From Erysipelothrix sp. (GTDB lineage Bacteria; Bacillota_I; Bacilli_A; Erysipelotrichales; Erysipelotrichaceae), in contig JAAYNU010000100.1 of assembly GCA_012520695.1 (NCBI GenBank), positions 1 through 11,857 of the forward strand: a stretch of 11,857 nt of DNA, read 5' to 3'. Of this stretch, positions 1 to 6,148 are shown piece after piece (within the stretch, counting starts at the first letter, position 1; every line of letters starts with the position of its first letter). Below the pieces are notes generated by a model. The model saw only the letters and a program-made list of their open reading frames with translations, had not been told where the DNA came from and did not search any database. The position numbers and the translations under genes were made by a program.

Positions 1-147
1 ATATCTCGTGTCTTCATTGTATGAAAAGGTGATGTGGTATGAGCCGACTTTTTCTGCGTGCCAGCCTCGAGCTGATTGCTCATTAAGATAACGTTGAAGT
101 TTATATTGGTCGTTTTCGTAAGTAATAATAAACTTAGTTCGTTTCAT
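1..147 (-). CDS. DUF2812-like protein, N-terminal part only (cut by window edge)
   Basis: The minus strand is open from an ATG at 147-145 to the left edge, giving 49 residues that begin MKRTKFIITYENDQYKLQ and continue with a QRYLNEQSARGWHAEKVG segment. A short lead-in followed by 'L-N-E-x-x-x-x-G-W-H' and then a beta-rich stretch is what I know from the start of DUF2812 proteins, which usually follow PadR regulators and often carry membrane helices further on; those would lie outside the window. The start is supported by AAAGGA at 160-155, 7 nt upstream. The gene overlaps the end of padR by 14 bp, so the two are probably one transcript with coupled translation. Function is unknown; the family name rests on memory of the N-terminal pattern only. 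Confidence 0.6.
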   Translation of the reverse strand, partial: MKRTKFIITYENDQYKLQRYLNEQSARGWHAEKVGSYHITFSYNEDTRY

Positions 148-457
148 GGTAGCGTCCTTTCGCCTCTTGGGCTGTTTTGAGAACTTCATTGAGTCGTTTG
201 ATTTCTTGGGTAAAAACTTCTCGGCCTCGATCTGTAATTGTATAGGTTCGTTTTCGTCCCTCAACTGCAGTTTCTTTAATGAGGCCATCGGTCTCAAATT
301 TCGATAGGATGGTGTACAGGGTTCCGGGTCCCATAGGTACTCTATTGTTACTGACATTGTTTATGTATTCAACAATTTCAGTTCCGAAGGTGTCTTTTTC
401 GTAAAGTGCCATCAAAACATAGAATGTTGATTCGGTAAGTGCTGGGTAGTTTTCCAT
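134..457 (-). CDS. PadR family transcriptional repressor
   Basis: A protein of 107 residues beginning MENYPALTESTFYVLMALYE. The pattern 'LTESTFYVLMAL', then 'GTEIVEYI', 'GPGTLYTILSKFETDGLI' and 'GRKRTYTITDRGREV' is the PadR winged helix-turn-helix: the 'P-x-G-T-L-Y' turn leads into the recognition helix, and 'R-x-x-Y-x-I-T-x-x-G' forms the wing. The C-terminal helix (about residues 80-107) would form the dimer. An in-frame ATG exists 15 nt upstream (472), but it lies inside the Shine-Dalgarno region; AGGAG at 469-465 sits 7 nt before the ATG at 457, so I chose the inner start. It is co-transcribed with the downstream DUF2812-like gene, a common PadR arrangement. It probably represses its own operon through the palindrome beside its promoter. 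The inducer cannot be read from the sequence. Confidence 0.88.
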   Translation of the reverse strand: MENYPALTESTFYVLMALYEKDTFGTEIVEYINNVSNNRVPMGPGTLYTILSKFETDGLIKETAVEGRKRTYTITDRGREVFTQEIKRLNEVLKTAQEAKGRYHETN

Positions 458-464
458 TGTTTTT

Positions 465-469
465 CTCCT
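465..469 (-). promoter_or_regulatory. Ribosome-binding site deciding the padR start
   Basis: AGGAG on the minus strand, 7 nt ahead of the ATG at 457. It overlaps codons 2-3 of the longer reading frame, which argues against the ATG at 472 as start. Confidence 0.75.
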
Positions 470-472
470 CAT

Positions 473-501
473 TATCGTTCGACGATATCACCATACGATA
501 T
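473..501 (-). promoter_or_regulatory. Candidate PadR operator (palindrome plus direct repeats)
   Basis: A perfect inverted repeat TATCGT-N3-ACGATA lies at 473-487. The half-site recurs as a direct repeat: ACGATAT on the plus strand at 482-488 and again at 495-501, a 13-bp period. The repeats cover the predicted -10 box and transcription start of the padR operon, where a repressor would block transcription. Assigning it to PadR is inference from position. Confidence 0.5.
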
Positions 502-519
502 TACATAAAGTATTGTCAA
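490..519 (-). promoter_or_regulatory. Promoter of the padR-DUF2812 operon
   Basis: On the minus strand a consensus -35 TTGACA (519-514) is followed after 18 bp by TATGGT (495-490), a 4 of 6 match to the -10 consensus. The predicted leader is short, roughly 25 nt to the ATG at 457. Confidence 0.5.
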
Positions 520-562
520 TACCCAACAAATTTAATTCTTCTGAAATACTTTCACGAATAGA

Positions 563-591
563 TTGAAATAACTGTTCTTATTTGGTATTAT
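563..591 (+). promoter_or_regulatory. Promoter of tRNA-Arg
   Basis: TTGAAA (563-568), 17-bp spacer, TATTAT (586-591), with TGG just before the -10 giving an extended -10 (TGN). The predicted start near 598 lies only a few nt before the mature tRNA 5' end. Confidence 0.7.
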
Positions 592-601
592 TGTCTAGCA
601 T

Positions 602-677
602 GTCCATGTAGCTCAGGGGATAGAGCACGTGCCTTCTAAGCATGTGGTCGGGGGTTCGATTCCCTCCATGGACGCCA
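602..677 (+). tRNA. tRNA-Arg, anticodon UCU
   Basis: A complete cloverleaf folds by hand. The acceptor stem GTCCATG (602-608) pairs fully with CATGGAC (667-673). The D stem is GCTC/GAGC (611-614, 623-626). The anticodon stem CGTGC/GCATG (628-632, 640-644, one G-T pair) encloses loop CTTCTAA with anticodon TCT at 635-637, reading AGA. The variable loop has 5 nt. The T stem is GGGGG/CCCTC (650-654, 662-666) with loop TTCGATT. The discriminator base is G674 and the CCA end (675-677) is encoded. It reads AGA arginine codons. Confidence 0.96.
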
Positions 678-687
678 TGAAACAATT

Positions 688-712
688 AAACTCACTTAAC
701 TGTGAGTTTTTC
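688..712 (+). terminator. Rho-independent terminator after tRNA-Arg
   Basis: An 8-bp perfect stem AAACTCAC/GTGAGTTT (688-695, 702-709) with a 6-nt loop, followed by further T residues. It starts 10 nt after the tRNA CCA end. Confidence 0.8.
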
Positions 713-750
713 TATGCTAAAACAATAAAATAATGCACGTGAATGGGGTT

Positions 751-779
751 TTGTATCCAATATGTGATAACATTATAAT
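751..779 (+). promoter_or_regulatory. Possible gntR promoter with overlapping operator copy
   Basis: A perfect TATAAT (774-779) has TTGTAT (751-756, only 3 of 6) 17 bp upstream. The -10 lies inside the 13-mer ATAACATTATAAT (767-779), which recurs in inverted orientation in the promoter of the downstream operon. Caution: the TATAAT abuts the Shine-Dalgarno at 781-788, so a start at the usual distance (about 786) would leave almost no leader. The element may therefore be mainly an operator, with transcription from elsewhere. Confidence 0.4.
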
Positions 780-780
780 A

Positions 781-788
781 AAAGGTGG
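781..788 (+). promoter_or_regulatory. Ribosome-binding site deciding the TTG start of gntR
   Basis: AAAGGTGG lies 8 nt before TTG at 797. The GTG codons at 785 and 788 fall inside or against this site and so cannot use it. Confidence 0.65.
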
Positions 789-796
789 TGTTTGCT

Positions 797-1495
797 TTGA
801 GTAAGAGAAATTTATTATATCTCACGGTTGCGGATGAGATAAAGGAAGACATCCTTCAGGGCGTTTATCCTGTTGGGACGAATATTCCAACTGAGCGAGA
901 ACTTGAGGAGCGTTTCTCTGTAAGTAAGATTACAGTTCGTAACGCAATTGAGATCCTTAGTAATGAGGGTTATGTTGAAAAGAAGAGTGGCGTTGGTACG
1001 AAAGTCATCTCCGATCGTTTATTTAACAAGCTTTCGAAGGCGCGTTCGTTTTCAGCGATCTTAGAAGAGAAACATAATCTTAAGAAAGAAGTGATTTTCT
1101 TTGGAATCGTGGATTCACCCGATGATGGTGAAGTGAAACGGTTGTTTGGGGAACAGTCCTATCTTTTAGAGCGTACCTACGAATTGGATCAAAAGCCTTA
1201 TATTTATTTTGAACACTACTTTCCAATCGTTGATCCTAAAGCTACCATCAAGTCTATTGAAAATCAATCGCTTTATAAATGGCTTGCGGATAGTGGGATG
1301 GAAGTTGCCTATTTCCAAGATGCGTTTAAAGTAGCACGTATGAATGCGAAATTGAAGATGCTTTTAGATACCAGAGCAACACATGTTTTGTGTCGTGTTC
1401 GTAAGACCTTTGATCGCAATGATAGGGTTATAGAAATCTCTTATGGCTATTATGATTCAGAGATGTCGCCGTATATTATAGAGTACGAAGTGTAG
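797..1495 (+). CDS. GntR family (HutC/UTRA type) transcriptional regulator
   Basis: A protein of 232 residues starting at TTG: (M)SKRNLLYLTVADEIKED. Residues about 8-72 form the GntR winged helix-turn-helix: 'GVYPVGTNIPTERELEERF', then 'VSKITVRNAIEILSNEGYVEKKSGVGT'. The rest, about 90-230, resembles a UTRA effector-binding domain: 'LLERTYELDQKPYIYFEHYFP' and the closing 'VIEISYGYYDSEMSPYIIEYEV'. UTRA domains usually bind a sugar phosphate or similar small metabolite. The reading frame extends upstream to GTG 785, but the AAAGGTGG site fits only the TTG. The gene has its own terminator and lies just upstream of the four-gene catabolic operon; a 13-bp sequence is shared between the two promoter regions. 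It is inferred to repress both until an intermediate of the pathway binds. The exact effector is unknown. Confidence 0.9.
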   Translation: MSKRNLLYLTVADEIKEDILQGVYPVGTNIPTERELEERFSVSKITVRNAIEILSNEGYVEKKSGVGTKVISDRLFNKLSKARSFSAILEEKHNLKKEVIFFGIVDSPDDGEVKRLFGEQSYLLERTYELDQKPYIYFEHYFPIVDPKATIKSIENQSLYKWLADSGMEVAYFQDAFKVARMNAKLKMLLDTRATHVLCRVRKTFDRNDRVIEISYGYYDSEMSPYIIEYEV

Positions 1496-1519
1496 AAGTC
1501 CTTTGAGGCTTCTATTTTT
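1493..1519 (+). terminator. Rho-independent terminator after gntR
   Basis: TAGAAG (1493-1498) pairs with CTTCTA (1509-1514); inside it CCT pairs with AGG, leaving one bulged T and a TTG loop. A run of five T residues follows. The stem begins with the gntR stop codon. Confidence 0.75.
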
Positions 1520-1520
1520 G

Positions 1521-1549
1521 TTTACACAAGAACATTATAATGTTATGAT
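1521..1549 (+). promoter_or_regulatory. Promoter of the amidohydrolase-dgaE-dgaF-kdgK operon
   Basis: TTTACA (1521-1526), 17-bp spacer, TATGAT (1544-1549), with an extended -10 TG at 1541-1542. The spacer is almost filled by the palindrome at 1531-1544. The predicted start, about 1556, gives a leader near 20 nt. Confidence 0.7.
1531..1546 (+). promoter_or_regulatory. Candidate GntR operator
   Basis: A perfect 14-bp palindrome AACATTATAATGTT (1531-1544) sits between the -35 and -10 boxes. The 13-mer ATAACATTATAAT is present here on the minus strand (1546-1534) and on the plus strand upstream of gntR (767-779). The position is ideal for repression; assignment to the neighbouring GntR protein is inference. 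Confidence 0.6.
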
Positions 1550-1576
1550 GTTGTAATAGAAACAGTGGTGGAGTGG

Positions 1577-2674
1577 ATGAAAATACTCATTAGAAATGCA
1601 AGACTTATTACAGATGAAGTCTTTGATATTTTAGTTGTGGATGGCCTGATTGAAAGAATCGGACTGAATCTTGAAGTTGAAGCCGACCGGGTTATTGAAG
1701 TACCAAGTAATGTTTACGTATCACCAGGGTGGATTGATATGCATACGCATGCCTTCAAACACTTTGAATTGTACTCAGATGGTCCAGAAGAAATCGGCTA
1801 TAAAACAGGGGTTACTTGTGTTGTGGATGCAGGTACAACGGGTGCGGATGATATGGCACAATTTTATAATGATACGCGATCGAATATCACGCGCGTTTAT
1901 GCCTTAGTAAACATTGCCCATCAAGGCATCAAAACACAAAATGAACTCGCGAATTTAAGGGATATTCAATTTGATTCGATTAAGAAAATAATCGAAACCT
2001 ATCCTGACTTCATCCTTGGATTGAAAGCACGTATGAGTGCTTCAGTTGTCGGGGGTCAAGGGATTGAGCCCCTGTTAATCGGGAAGTCATTCGCGAATCG
2101 ATTGAACCTACCCCTAATGGTTCATGTAGGCTCAACGCCACCTGATTTGGATTTGATTGCGAATACACTTGATAAAGGGGACATCATTACCCATATCTTT
2201 AATGGTAAGGAGAATGGTATGTATTCGAGTGATGTGATTTTGCCATCGATACTTTCTGCTCGCAATCGGGGCGTATTCTTTGATGTTGGTCATGGCAAGG
2301 AAAGTTTCAGCTTTGATGTTGCTCAGAAGGCGTTTAAAGACGGTTTCTTGAGTGATACCATCAGTTCTGACATCTACAGTCGTAACCGCCTAGAGGGGCC
2401 TGTATACAGCCTAGTTCACACAATGAATAAGCTGTTGTATGTTGGCTATTCACCTGAGAAAATAATCAAAAGTGTGACGGAAGCACCAGCATGTATTATG
2501 AATTTATCCATGCTTGGAAAAATACGAACAGGCTTGTTTGCGGATCTCACATTCTATAAATATGATGAAGTAAATTTGGACCTTACAGATTCAGTAGGTA
2601 AACAAGTCCATTTAGATAAAGGGTTCATTCCAGTCGGAGTTTTATTAAAGGGGGAGTATTATGAAATTAAGTAG
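1577..2674 (+). CDS. Amidohydrolase/deacetylase family metallohydrolase (EF_0837 type)
   Basis: A 365-residue amidohydrolase-superfamily enzyme. The full metal-ligand set is visible: H56 and H58 in 'WIDMHTHAF', K150 in 'LGLKARMS' (the usual carboxylated lysine), H183 in 'MVHVGS', H206 in 'ITHIFNG' and D265 in 'SSDIYSR'. A short beta-strand region precedes the barrel (about 1-50), and the C-terminal part returns to it ('GLFADLTFYKYD'). It is dihydroorotase/deacetylase-like, and this subfamily is known for sitting beside the SelA-like and KDPG-aldolase genes found here. The likely reaction is hydrolysis of an amide, plausibly removing an N-acyl group from an amino-sugar acid; the substrate is inferred from the neighbours. 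ATG 1577 is preferred over GTG 1565, which has no ribosome-binding site; GGTGG at 1567-1571 is 5 nt before ATG. The 3' end overlaps the next gene by 14 bp. Confidence 0.88.
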   Translation: MKILIRNARLITDEVFDILVVDGLIERIGLNLEVEADRVIEVPSNVYVSPGWIDMHTHAFKHFELYSDGPEEIGYKTGVTCVVDAGTTGADDMAQFYNDTRSNITRVYALVNIAHQGIKTQNELANLRDIQFDSIKKIIETYPDFILGLKARMSASVVGGQGIEPLLIGKSFANRLNLPLMVHVGSTPPDLDLIANTLDKGDIITHIFNGKENGMYSSDVILPSILSARNRGVFFDVGHGKESFSFDVAQKAFKDGFLSDTISSDIYSRNRLEGPVYSLVHTMNKLLYVGYSPEKIIKSVTEAPACIMNLSMLGKIRTGLFADLTFYKYDEVNLDLTDSVGKQVHLDKGFIPVGVLLKGEYYEIK

Positions 2675-3716
2675 AATTATTAATGCGTCGGGTAAAATGA
2701 CCATCTTAGGAGGGTCGAAGGTTGATGAATCAGTTGCGGAAAAAATGGTGTTTGGTGCACAAAACCTTTTCCTGATGGAAGAGTTAATTGAAGTATCAGG
2801 CAAGCATATTGCGAATCTATTCGGCGTCGAGTCGGCGAGTATCGTAGCGAGTGCTTCAGCAGGGATTGCGCAAGCAGTAGCGAGTGTAATATCGAACGAT
2901 CATGTGCTTGATCCATACAACACTAATAATTTACGCCGCAATATCGTCATGCCCAAAGGACACAATGTGGACTACGGTACAACGATTGCAATTCCCATTC
3001 AAATGGGAGGCGGGGTTGTCGTCGAAGCAGGGTATGCGAATGCTTGTTCTTTAGATCATGTTGAAAGCAAGATAGATGAGAATACCGCAGCACTTCTCTT
3101 TGTGAAGTCACATCATGCCGTTCAAAAAGGTATGCCCGATCTAAAGGAGTTTATTGAGCTGGGTCATAAGCACGGTTTGCCTGTCATCGTTGATGCGGCA
3201 GCTGAGGGCGATGTAGCGTATTACCACCACCTTGGTGCGGATGCGGTAATCTATTCAGGAACGAAGACCTTTGAAGGACCTACTTCAGGTGTTGTGATTG
3301 GAACGCATGACTTCATTACGAAGCTTCGCCATCAATCAAAAGGGATTGGTCGCGTTATGAAAGTGGGTAAAGAAGGAATTCTTGGGCTTGTTCAAGCGCT
3401 TGATAATCACTTTGTGCACGAAGATGTATCTCTAGATGATCAAAAGAAACGACTTGAAATATTCCATTCTGGTTTCCAAGGAATACTCAAGAGTCGTAAT
3501 GTTCAAGATGGCGCGGGAAGACCGATATTAAGATGTGAATTAACATTCAGTTCAAGTGAAGAAGCAGTTAGGATTGTGAATCACTTGAAATCAGGAGATG
3601 TGAAGATTTATACCAGAGATTATCGTGCCAACGAAGGCATCATTGAACTGGATGTACGAGATTTAAGTGATGATGAAATGAAAGAAATTGTAGTCGCAAT
3701 CAAGGAGGGACTTTAA
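2661..3716 (+). CDS. dgaE: DgaE/SelA-like PLP-dependent ammonia-lyase
   Basis: A 351-residue fold-type I PLP enzyme of the SelA-related family. The Schiff-base lysine is K202 in 'YSGTKTFEGPTSG', preceded by the aspartate of 'PVIVDAAAE' that normally holds the PLP nitrogen. The N-terminal 'RIINASGKMTILGGS' and 'GVESASIVASASAGIAQAVA' are typical of SelA-like proteins; this is not selenocysteine synthase, being shorter and set among sugar-acid genes. Characterised DgaE of Salmonella removes ammonia from D-glucosaminate-6-phosphate to give KDPG. Here, with a KDG kinase downstream and no PTS genes in view, the unphosphorylated acid is an equally good substrate; this is inference. The start is firm: GGGGGAG lies a few nt before ATG 2661. 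The gene overlaps the amidohydrolase by 14 bp and stops 1 nt before the aldolase. Confidence 0.85.
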   Translation: MKLSRIINASGKMTILGGSKVDESVAEKMVFGAQNLFLMEELIEVSGKHIANLFGVESASIVASASAGIAQAVASVISNDHVLDPYNTNNLRRNIVMPKGHNVDYGTTIAIPIQMGGGVVVEAGYANACSLDHVESKIDENTAALLFVKSHHAVQKGMPDLKEFIELGHKHGLPVIVDAAAEGDVAYYHHLGADAVIYSGTKTFEGPTSGVVIGTHDFITKLRHQSKGIGRVMKVGKEGILGLVQALDNHFVHEDVSLDDQKKRLEIFHSGFQGILKSRNVQDGAGRPILRCELTFSSSEEAVRIVNHLKSGDVKIYTRDYRANEGIIELDVRDLSDDEMKEIVVAIKEGL

Positions 3717-3717
3717 G

Positions 3718-4455
3718 ATGAGTCATGAACAACGTTTTTTAAACAATAGAGTGTGTTTGAATGTATTGGGTAATTCATTGGAAAATGCGAAGGATATTTT
3801 TGAAGCAGCACAGGGACATGTCCTTGTGGGATTGTTATCAAAAACATATCCATCCGTTGATGTTGCGGTTGAAGATATGAATCGTTATATGAAGGAAATT
3901 GATGGTGCAATTTCAGTGGGACTGGGTGCAGGAGATCCAAAACAGTGGAAAATGGTTGCGGACATCGCTAAAGAAGTTCAACCCCAACACGTTAATCAGG
4001 TCTGTACAGCAACGGGTTATACTCGTGGTTTATTAGGTCAAAATGATACCTATGTGAACAGTCTTCTCAGTCCAACAGGAAAAGTGGGTTATGTGAATAT
4101 GGCAACGGGTGAGTTCAGTTCTCAGGTTGAACAAACTTTAGTACCGATTGATACAGCGATTGTGATGTTGAAGGAAATGGGCGCTAACTCAGTTAAATTC
4201 TATCCAATGAATGGTCTTAGTACGCGTGATGAGTTTGTCGCTGTGTGTGAAGCATGTGCTCGCCATGATTTCATGGTAGAACCAACGGGAAGTCTTGACT
4301 TAGAGAACTTTGAAGAAATTCTTCAAATTGCACTTGATGCAGGTGTTCCTAAAGTAATACCTCATGTGTACTCTTCAGTGATTGATCCAGTTTCAAAGGA
4401 TACGCGTATTGAAGATGTGAAAACACTCTACGAAATCATGAAGCGTCTGGTATGA
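3718..4455 (+). CDS. dgaF: 2-dehydro-3-deoxy-phosphogluconate aldolase (DgaF type, EF_0839 family)
   Basis: A 245-residue TIM-barrel aldolase, longer than the classic Eda protein. The probable Schiff-base lysine is K160 in 'GANSVKFYPMNGL'. Other barrel landmarks are 'ISVGLGAGDPKQW' (substrate or phosphate-binding loop), 'VNQVCTATGYTRGLLG' and the C-terminal 'MVEPTGSLDLENFEEIL', followed by 'GVPKVIPHVYSSVIDP'. The family splits KDPG into pyruvate and glyceraldehyde-3-phosphate, and it pairs with the DgaE-like enzyme in many genomes, as it does here. AAGGAGGG at 3702-3709 inside the end of dgaE precedes ATG 3718; the gap is 1 nt. The stop codon overlaps the start of the kinase (ATGA), so these genes are translationally coupled. 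Product and role are well supported by motif and context; exact stereospecificity is not visible. Confidence 0.87.
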   Translation: MSHEQRFLNNRVCLNVLGNSLENAKDIFEAAQGHVLVGLLSKTYPSVDVAVEDMNRYMKEIDGAISVGLGAGDPKQWKMVADIAKEVQPQHVNQVCTATGYTRGLLGQNDTYVNSLLSPTGKVGYVNMATGEFSSQVEQTLVPIDTAIVMLKEMGANSVKFYPMNGLSTRDEFVAVCEACARHDFMVEPTGSLDLENFEEILQIALDAGVPKVIPHVYSSVIDPVSKDTRIEDVKTLYEIMKRLV

Positions 4456-5411
4456 GAGTACTAGCGTTTGGTGAGGTCATGATGCGTTTGATGCCTAATG
4501 ATTATAAAATGATGGATCAAACGGATAGTTTAGAATACTTATACACCGGAACTGGTGTCAACATTTTAGGTGGTCTTAGTCGACTTGGCGTTTCTACGTC
4601 CATGTTTACCTGCTTGCCTGATAATCGTATTGGTAAGAGTGCGAATGCTCATTTGCGTAAACTGGGTCTTGATACTTCATTTGTGAGGTTTGATTCTAAT
4701 CATATGGGGATGTATTTCCTTGAAAAGGGGATTGGTGCTCGTAGCTCTTATGTTACGTACATGAATCGTTCGGAGTCTTCATTTGCGAAACATGATTATC
4801 AAAACATTCATTATGATGCTCTTTTGGATTCAGTATCGTGTATTCATATCTGTGGTATTTCTCTTATTCAAGACCATACGTATCGTGTTGCCTTGAATTT
4901 GATGATAGAGGCACGTAAGCGAGAAGTGTTAGTCTTCTTTGATTGTAACTACAGACCAAGTTTGTGGGACAATCCAGATGATTCACTTGAGAGGTATCTT
5001 GAGATTCTTTCCTATTGTGATTATGTTTTCGCAACATCCAGGGATGCATTGCGCTTTATGGATGGTGAGGGCGATGAACTCATGAACTCATTTAAGGAAC
5101 GTTTTAATTTCAAAGGAATCTTTGGGACAAAGCGAAGTACTGAGGATACGATTCAAGGCTTCGCATATTTGAACAGTAAATATGAAAGTTCAGTTTATGA
5201 TGTCGTGGTTTATGATCGCATTGGTACTGGTGATGGCTTTGCGCTTGGTGTTATTTATGCGCTGTTAAATGATTATACTCCGAATGATTTAATTGAGTTT
5301 TCTACGGCTAGTGGGGTTCTTGCCCACACAACCTATGGTGACACACCGTGTGTTGATTTGATGGATATTGAGAACTTGGTTAACGGGATTTATATTGATT
5401 TAGTCCGATAA
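4452..5411 (+). CDS. kdgK: 2-keto-3-deoxygluconate kinase (PfkB/ribokinase family)
   Basis: A 319-residue PfkB-family sugar kinase. The N-terminal 'VLAFGEVMMRLMPNDY' and 'TGTGVNILGGLSRLGVSTSM', the lid and substrate region 'YFLEKGIGARSSYVTYMNRSE', and 'FFDCNYRPSLW' are the pattern of KDG kinases; the NYRPxLW motif is especially typical. The C-terminal signature 'GTGDGFALGVIYALL' contains the catalytic base D261. It phosphorylates 2-keto-3-deoxygluconate to KDPG using ATP, feeding the aldolase encoded just upstream. The ATG overlaps the dgaF stop (ATGA) and no strong ribosome-binding site is seen, so expression depends on coupling. The usual 'GGAxxN' near residue 38 reads 'GTGVN', a mild variation. 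Other ketose or deoxy-sugar acids are possible substrates. It is the last gene of the operon. Confidence 0.82.
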   Translation: MRVLAFGEVMMRLMPNDYKMMDQTDSLEYLYTGTGVNILGGLSRLGVSTSMFTCLPDNRIGKSANAHLRKLGLDTSFVRFDSNHMGMYFLEKGIGARSSYVTYMNRSESSFAKHDYQNIHYDALLDSVSCIHICGISLIQDHTYRVALNLMIEARKREVLVFFDCNYRPSLWDNPDDSLERYLEILSYCDYVFATSRDALRFMDGEGDELMNSFKERFNFKGIFGTKRSTEDTIQGFAYLNSKYESSVYDVVVYDRIGTGDGFALGVIYALLNDYTPNDLIEFSTASGVLAHTTYGDTPCVDLMDIENLVNGIYIDLVR

Positions 5412-5415
5412 GGGG

Positions 5416-5443
5416 AGTTAGGCTTAAGGGTCTAACTTTTTTT
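5416..5443 (+). terminator. Rho-independent terminator of the catabolic operon
   Basis: GTTAGGC (5417-5423) pairs with GTCTAAC (5430-5436), with one G-T wobble, a 6-nt loop and a run of seven T residues. It begins 5 nt after the kinase stop codon. Confidence 0.85.
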
Positions 5444-5474
5444 GTGGTATCATGACAAGTTTTTTATCCTAAAG

Positions 5475-5485
5475 TGTGTTAAAAT
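5475..5485 (+). promoter_or_regulatory. Probable extended -10 promoter for the 5508 gene
   Basis: TAAAAT (5480-5485) is preceded by TGT (5477-5479), an extended -10. No good -35 lies at 17 bp; ATGACA (5452-5457) is 22 bp away, too far. It follows a terminator and precedes a gene, so a promoter is expected here. Confidence 0.45.
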
Positions 5486-5496
5486 AGTACGGTATG

Positions 5497-5502
5497 AAAG
5501 GA
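5497..5502 (+). promoter_or_regulatory. Ribosome-binding site deciding the 5508 start
   Basis: AAAGGA lies 5 nt before ATG 5508. The open frame extends upstream to 5442, but that stretch overlaps the terminator tail and the promoter. Confidence 0.75.
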
Positions 5503-5507
5503 TATGT

Positions 5508-6140
5508 ATGAATAACTATTATGAAACGTGTCTTGCGACATTGAATGATCTTATTGAGAGTGGAAAGCAAAAAGAAGCTCTTGATCTTGTTTCACAGGAA
5601 TTACGTATGCCCTATGTTCCGGAACCTTATTTTTCGCAGTTTGAAGGGATCCGCGATGCCATCGTTGTTGATCAGCGCACTGGTTCGCAGTTCTTTGAAG
5701 ATGTAGAAGAGATTGGCTTGGCACTGAAGGGAAATGAAGCACTCCAGCATAAAGCATTGATGTCACTTGAGCGTATGAATTTACGGTCAATACAGGATTC
5801 TTTAAGTGGATGGTTTATGGATCGTATCATTCCTGATTGGATAAAAAAACAATTGTTATTTTTTCTTATGGAACAGGATTTAAATTTAGAAATTCAAATT
5901 GAACTGGATTCAAAGAAACATTTAATTAATACAGCGGATTTGAAGAATCCCTTTGCGAGTGAAGCGTTCGTTCAGTGTGAACTGGCCTTGCGTCATCGTT
6001 TGGAATCTCATAATCCCAGTCTACTGATCTTATGTGTGTCTCAGTTGGAACAAATGGCTTTATCGGCGTTTCCGCTTGGTGAAGGAGTGTTTGTTGCGGG
6101 TGACATAATTGCTGAGGTAGAGCGTTACTTGGGTGTGTAA
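5508..6140 (+). CDS. Small helical protein, DUF3196/TPR-like
   Basis: A 210-residue, mostly helical soluble protein with no signal peptide or membrane segment. The N-terminal 'CLATLNDLIESGKQKEALDLVSQELRMPYVPEPYFSQFEGI' reads like a TPR-type helix pair followed by the 'E-L-x-M-P-Y-x-P' segment that I associate with the DUF3196 family of Mollicutes and Erysipelotrichia. Later parts (about 70-130) suggest HEAT- or TPR-like helix pairs. The biochemical function is unknown. In Bacillus subtilis a TPR protein (YsoA) also lies just upstream of tig, so the place in the genome, though not clearly the sequence, is shared. A link to nascent-chain handling is only guilt by association. I see no terminator between this gene and tig, so read-through into tig is likely alongside tig's own promoter. 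Confidence 0.7.
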   Translation: MNNYYETCLATLNDLIESGKQKEALDLVSQELRMPYVPEPYFSQFEGIRDAIVVDQRTGSQFFEDVEEIGLALKGNEALQHKALMSLERMNLRSIQDSLSGWFMDRIIPDWIKKQLLFFLMEQDLNLEIQIELDSKKHLINTADLKNPFASEAFVQCELALRHRLESHNPSLLILCVSQLEQMALSAFPLGEGVFVAGDIIAEVERYLGV

Positions 6141-6148
6141 ATGAAGTT

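Noticed and set aside
602..677. tRNA-Arg as an integration (att) site
   Set aside because: I found no repeat of the tRNA 3' end in the window and no integrase, so there is no sign of an island.
2661..3716. Selenocysteine synthase SelA
   Set aside because: It is shorter than SelA, lies among sugar-acid genes, and matches the SelA-related family instead.
5452..5485. ATGACA as the -35 partner of TAAAAT
   Set aside because: The spacer would be 22 bp, outside the range sigma-A normally accepts.
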